A stretch of DNA of 57,174 nucleotides from Clostridiales bacterium (GTDB lineage Bacteria > Bacillota > Clostridia > Saccharofermentanales > Saccharofermentanaceae): assembly GCA_017545245.1 (NCBI GenBank), contig JAFWPB010000034.1:1-57174 (forward strand). The letters are read 5' to 3'. The position numbers and the translations under genes were made by a program. Under the pieces are notes generated by a model. It was not told where the DNA came from. It ran no database searches and saw nothing but the letters and a program-made list of their open reading frames with translations. The number at the start of each line of letters is the position of its first letter. Position 1 is the stretch's first letter. Of the stretch, positions 53,416-57,174 are shown in pieces.

Positions 53416-54915
53416 ATGAAACTGTCGGATTTGACAAAATATCAGAACATCACCATTCAGTGTCATGACAACCCGGACCCCGATGCGATCGCATCCGGAT
53501 TCGCTTTATACCGATATTTCAGCAGCCATCGTTGCAATGTCCGCCTGATTTACAGCGGCCGTTATAAGATTACGAAGGTCAACCTTACTATGATGATCGA
53601 GATGTTCCGCATCCCGATCGAGTATTGTGTTTCCGACTTTGGTTCCTGCGATCTTCTCATCACGACAGACTGTCAGTACCGTTCCGGTAACGTACGCTTT
53701 TTCCCGGCACCGAAAGTTGCCGTCATCGACCACCACCAGTTCTGTGGCATCGATGTAGACTATTCCTACATCCAGTCCAATGTCGGCAGCTGCTGTACAC
53801 TCGTCTGGCAGCTTTTCCGTAACGAAGGCATCGACATCAACAAAGATCCTCTTTGTGCGACAGCACTTTACTATGGTCTGTACTGTGATACAAACCAGTT
53901 CTCCGAACTCTACCATCCTCTCGACCGTGATATGCGTGATGCTCTGGCTTTTGACCAGGCCGCTCTCGTCCGTCTTTCGAACTCGAACCTTTCTCTTAGC
54001 GAGCTTTCGATCGCGGCCCAGGCAATGAATGATTTTACTTTCGACAGTGATCTGCGGCTTGCCCTCGTGCAGGTCCAGCCTTGTGACCCGAACATCCTTG
54101 GTTTGATCAGTGATTTCCTCATCCAGGTTGACCGGGTCGATATTTGTATTGCTTTCAATGAGACCTACACCGGATATAAGCTTTCAATTCGAAGCTGTAT
54201 CAAGGAAACCAAAGCCAGCGAGCTCGCTGAGTATATCACCGAGGACATTGGTTTCGGCGGCGGTCACAAGAACAAGGCCGGTGGTTTCATCTCCAAAGAT
54301 GATTATTCTGCACAGTACGGTCAGGTCCGTCTGATGCAGTTCCTGAGAAGCAAACTCATGAAGTATTCCGGCGAGTGCACGATCCTGCGCGCCGGCATCG
54401 ATAAGGTCAGCACCGAAGGCATGACCCGTTACCGCAAGAAGAGAATTCCGATCGGCGTTGTATTCTGCAAAGATTTCGTATCTTCCAATACTCCGCTTCT
54501 CGTCCGTACACTCGAGGGCGATATTGACATCAACGCGAATTCCGAGACCTGCATCATGGTCGGCATCCAGGGCGAGATCGTCCCGATCTCTTACTCCAAA
54601 TTCAAAGAGACGTACAACATGTGCAATGCCAAGTCCCACGTTTCTTCCGAGTACCGTCCTACGATCAAGAATCTCCGTAGTGGCGAGAGTTTCGATCTGG
54701 CCCAGCACATCCGCTCCTGCGTTACAAAAGGCACGGAGTACGTTTATGTGAAGCCGATCACGAATTCCATCAAGATCTTCACCGTCTGGGATGCCAACAA
54801 CTATGTACGCGGCATTGAAGGCGATTACATCGCCGTACGTGAGAACGATCTTTCCGATTTCTACATCATCGAGAAGAACCTCTTCGCCAGAACTTACGAA
54901 GTCGCGGACTCCTGA
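53416..54915 (+). CDS. DHH family phosphoesterase with C-terminal extension
   Basis: A 499-residue cytoplasmic protein of the NrnA/RecJ-like DHH superfamily, which cleaves oligoribonucleotides or cyclic dinucleotide products. The N-terminal motifs CHDNPDPDAIASG, LITTDCQ and VIDHHQ are intact, and the DHHA1 domain has FGGGHKNKAGGF. After about residue 310 there is an extra 190-residue region (RYRKKRIPIGVVFCKDF onward) not found in NrnA; I do not recognise it. The ATG at 53416 follows GGGAGGGG. With the HD-GYP sensor nearby it could finish cyclic-di-GMP breakdown (inference). Confidence 0.85.
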   Translation: MKLSDLTKYQNITIQCHDNPDPDAIASGFALYRYFSSHRCNVRLIYSGRYKITKVNLTMMIEMFRIPIEYCVSDFGSCDLLITTDCQYRSGNVRFFPAPKVAVIDHHQFCGIDVDYSYIQSNVGSCCTLVWQLFRNEGIDINKDPLCATALYYGLYCDTNQFSELYHPLDRDMRDALAFDQAALVRLSNSNLSLSELSIAAQAMNDFTFDSDLRLALVQVQPCDPNILGLISDFLIQVDRVDICIAFNETYTGYKLSIRSCIKETKASELAEYITEDIGFGGGHKNKAGGFISKDDYSAQYGQVRLMQFLRSKLMKYSGECTILRAGIDKVSTEGMTRYRKKRIPIGVVFCKDFVSSNTPLLVRTLEGDIDINANSETCIMVGIQGEIVPISYSKFKETYNMCNAKSHVSSEYRPTIKNLRSGESFDLAQHIRSCVTKGTEYVYVKPITNSIKIFTVWDANNYVRGIEGDYIAVRENDLSDFYIIEKNLFARTYEVADS

Positions 54916-54943
54916 TCGGATATCTGTTATCTAAGCAAAAAAT

Positions 54944-54979
54944 ACAGCCCGTTCATTATTGTGACGGGCTGTTTTGTTT
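54944..54979. terminator. Bidirectional terminator between DHH and LacI genes
   Basis: ACAGCCCGT (54944-54952) pairs with ACGGGCTGT (54964-54972). TTTTGTTT follows on plus and TATTTTTTGC on minus, so it serves both convergent genes. Confidence 0.85.
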
Positions 54980-55015
54980 CTGATTTGCATTTCAGGCTTT
55001 GTCGATGCGATCCGT

Positions 55016-56026
55016 TCAGCCTTCCAGTTCCCTGTTTCCGCTTGTGGATTCGCGGATATAAAGCCTGTGCGATAAGTAGACCGCCTCGTTGTGCTCAATT
55101 ACGCTCGTCATATTCGACTTCAGCATCTCGACCACGCGATGCCCGATCTCATAGAAAGGCTGATTCACGGTCGTCAATCTCGGATAGGCCGACGTACTGG
55201 ATTCCGAATCATCAAAGCCGCAGACCGAAAGTTCTTTTCCAATCTCATAATTGCGCTCCATAAGGCAATTACAGATACTTCTGGCAATATCGTCTGAAAT
55301 ACAGAAATATGCCGTCGGCGGCTCGTCCATCGCTTCGTAATAGTTCAGGATGTAACGGGAGTTGTTCGAAGTGAATCGCCCGTAGAAGATATATTCCTCT
55401 TCAAAAGGAAGGCCCTTGTCGATGAGCGCGCGGCGGTAGCCCTTCTCCTTCTCCACCGAAGACCAAACACGGCGGTGTGTGGTGATCATGGCAATCTTCT
55501 TATGTCCCTGCTCGATAAGATGCGACACGGCATCGTAGGCAGCCTTTTCACAGTCGATCGCAACCGAGAGCACCTTCGCGCCTTCGACGCATTCTCCGCA
55601 AAGAGCGATCTGGCAGGTCTTCCTCAGCTGGATGAGGTCATTGGCCTGCATGAACGTACCCATAAAGATCAAGCCATTAAACTGGCCATGACGGAGCGCA
55701 TCCACATATGTTGTCTCCAGGCTGGAATCGTTATCGCAAATGGCATAGTAAAGAAGAATATCTTCCTTCTTCGCTGCATCACGGATACCGGACAGCATTT
55801 CCGAATGCATGCTTCGGATATGATTCGGAAAAAGGATCAGCACACTGAGCTTTCTGTTCTCCGGTTTTTTCTTGCTGGAATGGGGCGGAAGATAGGCCAG
55901 TTTCTCGATTGCTTCATAAACACGCGTTTCTGTTTCAGGAGAAACAGGGCCGCTCTTTTTCAGTACTCTTGAAACAGTGGCAATGGAAACATGAGCATAT
56001 TCTGCAACGTCACGTATAGTCGACAT
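55016..56026 (-). CDS. LacI family transcriptional regulator
   Basis: A 336-residue repressor-type protein. The N-terminal helix-turn-helix is canonical (STIRDVAEYAHVSIATVSRVLKK), followed by a hinge and a periplasmic-binding-like effector domain (SVLILFPNHIRSMHSE, GLIFMGTF, YFCISDDIARSICNCL, VCGFDDSESSTSAYPRLTTV). The effector is probably a sugar; no sugar genes are adjacent. The ATG at 56026 follows AGGAGGAG. The sequence ACACTCAC occurs twice upstream (56087-56095 and 56120-56128, each as AACACTCAC) and could be its own operator. Confidence 0.9.
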   Translation of the reverse strand: MSTIRDVAEYAHVSIATVSRVLKKSGPVSPETETRVYEAIEKLAYLPPHSSKKKPENRKLSVLILFPNHIRSMHSEMLSGIRDAAKKEDILLYYAICDNDSSLETTYVDALRHGQFNGLIFMGTFMQANDLIQLRKTCQIALCGECVEGAKVLSVAIDCEKAAYDAVSHLIEQGHKKIAMITTHRRVWSSVEKEKGYRRALIDKGLPFEEEYIFYGRFTSNNSRYILNYYEAMDEPPTAYFCISDDIARSICNCLMERNYEIGKELSVCGFDDSESSTSAYPRLTTVNQPFYEIGHRVVEMLKSNMTSVIEHNEAVYLSHRLYIRESTSGNRELEG

Positions 56027-56047
56027 AAGAACTCCTCCTGAAAACAA

Positions 56048-56165
56048 TGCGGTGATACAAATCGATTTTCATGTAACAATTTGTGAAACACTCACCCATT
56101 TCTGAAATTATAGGCATGTAACACTCACAATTATACCTATTTTGTCAAATCCGTGCAACCCTGTA
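56048..56165. promoter_or_regulatory. LacI-gene upstream region with repeated words
   Basis: ATGTAACA occurs at 56071-56078 and 56116-56123; AACACTCAC at 56087-56095 and 56120-56128. Direct repeats in a divergent regulatory gap fit operator sites, either for self-control of the regulator or for the RNA promoter at 56166. No proof from sequence alone. Confidence 0.35.
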
Positions 56166-56193
56166 TTGACAATGGTTACAGATATGTTAATAT
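56166..56193 (+). promoter_or_regulatory. Sigma-A promoter without a downstream gene
   Basis: A perfect TTGACA (56166-56171) is followed after 16 bp by TAATAT (56188-56193). It points right, into a stretch with no gene but with a structured RNA and a terminator. Confidence 0.7.
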
Positions 56194-56199
56194 TCAGTT

Positions 56200-56471
56200 G
56201 TGTCACGCAGATGTTTTTTGAAACTCTGTGAAAATGTGGGAGTGAAGTTGTTTGGCAGTATGCACACCTAACCGTCATCTAGATTTTAAAGGAAGTCTCC
56301 ACCCTTTAAAAAAGTGATGTATCTCCTTCTTCTGCATAAAGCATGCATCAGCCAACCATGTTGCATACTGGCCAAACCACTTTACACACAAAACTTTATT
56401 TGTCTGACGCAGTAGTCAGAGCACGCTGTGCATATAGACGGTTGCTACTCCCCCGTGGCAACTGTTTTTTT
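56200..56471 (+). ncRNA. Candidate structured small RNA, about 270 nt
   Basis: It runs from the promoter at 56166 to an intrinsic terminator at 56440-56471. A long imperfect helix joins 56242-56264 to 56362-56385 (about 23 bp, with one bulge, one mismatch and a G-U). Inside it, CATC/GATG plus a 9-bp stem (56284-56292 with 56303-56311) form a hairpin with an internal loop. Further hairpins are TGCAT/ATGCA near 56332-56346, TCTGAC/GTCAGA (56402-56419) and GCAC/GTGC near 56421-56431. I could not match it to tmRNA, RNase P, SRP RNA, a T-box or a riboswitch. A divergent 6S RNA is possible. Confidence 0.55.
56440..56471 (+). terminator. Terminator of the candidate small RNA
   Basis: GGTTGCTAC (56440-56448) pairs with GTGGCAACT (56455-56463) around TCCCCC, with two G-U pairs, followed by G and seven T. 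Confidence 0.8.
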
Positions 56472-56691
56472 ATCCCTTTTTATATCCATATATATGATTC
56501 TTACGAATACTCCAGATCGATCCAGGTGATGTCTTCTCTTGTGCCATCTTAATCGCAGCAACTCTCATGTACTCTATCTATGAAGCAGCGTCTGGACTCT
56601 CTATAGCTGAGCCTGACCTTCGCTTGATCTCAACGTTACTTTGTAGATCCTGATCCTCTTTCTACGCAAACAAAAAATCCGGAAAAGCAAA
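56472..56691. other. Gap between small RNA and rRNA operon end
   Basis: About 220 bp with no gene, repeat or clear promoter that I can see. It is pyrimidine-rich on the plus strand. Confidence 0.5.
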
Positions 56692-56721
56692 AATCCGAAC
56701 CTTCTTTCGAAGATTCGGATT
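56692..56721 (-). terminator. Terminator of the rRNA operon
   Basis: AATCCGAA (56692-56699) pairs with TTCGGATT (56714-56721). On the minus strand the stem runs into TTTTTGCTTTTCC. It lies directly after tRNA-Asn. Confidence 0.8.
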
Positions 56722-56724
56722 GAT

Positions 56725-56800
56725 TGGCTCCCCCAGTAAGACTCGAACTTACGACCCTGCGGTTAACAGCCGCATGCTCTACCGACTGAGCTATAGAGGA
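56725..56800 (-). tRNA. tRNA-Asn (anticodon GTT)
   Basis: 76 nt on the minus strand with CCA encoded (plus 56725-56727). The acceptor stem pairs TCCTCTA with TGGGGGA, the D-arm has AGCTCAGTCGGTAGAGC, the anticodon loop is TGTTAAC and the T-arm contains TTCGAGT. It is the last gene of the rRNA operon. Confidence 0.95.
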
Positions 56801-56807
56801 ATTTAAT

Positions 56808-56923
<116 letters not shown>

Positions 56924-57051
56924 TGGTTGAGGATCTTAAAGCTGTACCCTCAAGACTGCATAGAAAACTATAACATGTTTTCAAGAAGATTGGAAGAGGA
57001 TTCTTAAAATGTTCTGGTTATGAGATGTTTCATATAGAGAATCTTAACTTG

Positions 57052-57174
57052 TGGTCAAGTCCTCGGGCATTAGTACCGGTCAGCTGAATACATTACTGCA
57101 CTTACACACCCGGCCTATCAACTGGTAGTCTTCCAGGGCCCTTACCAATAAAGAGGGAAATCTCATCTTGAAGC
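57052..57174 (-). rRNA. 23S ribosomal RNA, 3' end (partial)
   Basis: The minus strand shows the terminal part of 23S rRNA, with GACCGGTACTAATGCC and the preceding GATAGGCCGGGTGTGTAAG. The gene continues beyond the window. The 3' end near 57052 is approximate. Confidence 0.92.

Noticed and set aside
56200..56471. Identity of the small RNA as tmRNA, RNase P, SRP RNA or a T-box
   Set aside because: None of the diagnostic motifs (tRNA-like end, GAGGAAAGUCC, SRP GGUGCUG/AGC core, AGGGUGGNACCGCG) was found. 6S RNA remains possible but unproven.
56343..56552. 69-codon plus-strand frame in the small RNA region
   Set aside because: It crosses the terminator at 56440-56471, lacks a ribosome binding site and has no recognisable sequence.

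Overview
The window is chromosomal DNA of an anaerobic Firmicute of the class Clostridia, probably an Oscillospirales- or Saccharofermentans-like lineage; the genus is not settled. This rests on a type III glutamine synthetase beside an ANTAR antiterminator protein, the LL-diaminopimelate aminotransferase (DapL) route, several secreted DUF4214 and DUF885 proteins, clean AGGAGG-type ribosome binding sites, and a 23S-5S-tRNA-Asn end of an rRNA operon on the minus strand. Most genes lie on the minus strand, in the same direction as the rRNA operon.

Layout. 1-436: non-coding, with a small inverted-site array and three copies of the 9-mer AAAAGCACT. 437-2875: a small unknown protein, then dapL and dapF (minus). 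2992-11203: a nitrogen and nucleotide block, with an ANTAR regulator (minus) divergent from glutamine synthetase III, an ammonium channel fused to a PII domain, asparagine synthetase and CTP synthase (plus). 11456-14177: serA and a class V aminotransferase (serine synthesis, minus). 14178-15140: a 960-base gene-free stretch with two phased arrays of alternately inverted sites and a GC-rich nested palindrome. 15141-27479: secreted and envelope proteins (LRR/DUF4214, CHAP-like/DUF4214, a PP2C-like/LysM membrane protein, two DUF885 lipoproteins). 27653-31509: an ABC-2 export operon with a truncated adenylate-forming domain at its head. 31638-34461: radA, ispD and a convergent ispF. 34504-39347: a thioredoxin-fold protein, Mrp ATPase, a PD-(D/E)XK-like protein, a 62-bp tandem array, an RsmC-like methyltransferase, a DUF1653 protein and a lipoprotein. 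39455-53218: a large minus-strand envelope cluster (propeller/HD-GYP sensor, DltD/DltB/DltC/DltA-like set, Asp/Glu racemase family protein, transglutaminase-like protein, CpXC protein, N-acetylmuramoyl-L-alanine amidase, lipoprotein). 53416-54915: a DHH phosphoesterase. 55016-56026: a LacI-type regulator. 56166-56471: a candidate structured small RNA. 56725-57174: tRNA-Asn, 5S and the 3' end of 23S rRNA.

How the parts fit. ANTAR, GSIII, Amt-PII and AsnB form an ammonia-assimilation unit. Both the GSIII and the amt leaders hold a pair of short hairpin motifs with A1/G4 loops that overlap a longer competing hairpin, as expected for ANTAR antitermination. The dlt-like cluster carries everything needed to activate an amino acid, load it on a carrier and move it across the membrane onto an envelope polymer. 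The racemase beside it suggests the amino acid need not be D-alanine.

Two signals stand out beyond genes. First, the 9-mer AAAAGCACT occurs 21 times exactly in 57 kb (about 0.4 expected by chance), on both strands, in several reading frames and in intergenic DNA, like a DNA-uptake or Chi-type genome word. Second, four intergenic arrays (134-225, 14446-14806, 14838-14950, 37131-37428) share one architecture, a short site repeated in strictly alternating orientation at a fixed half-period of about 25-31 bp, yet each uses a different site sequence. I know of no described system that matches this.
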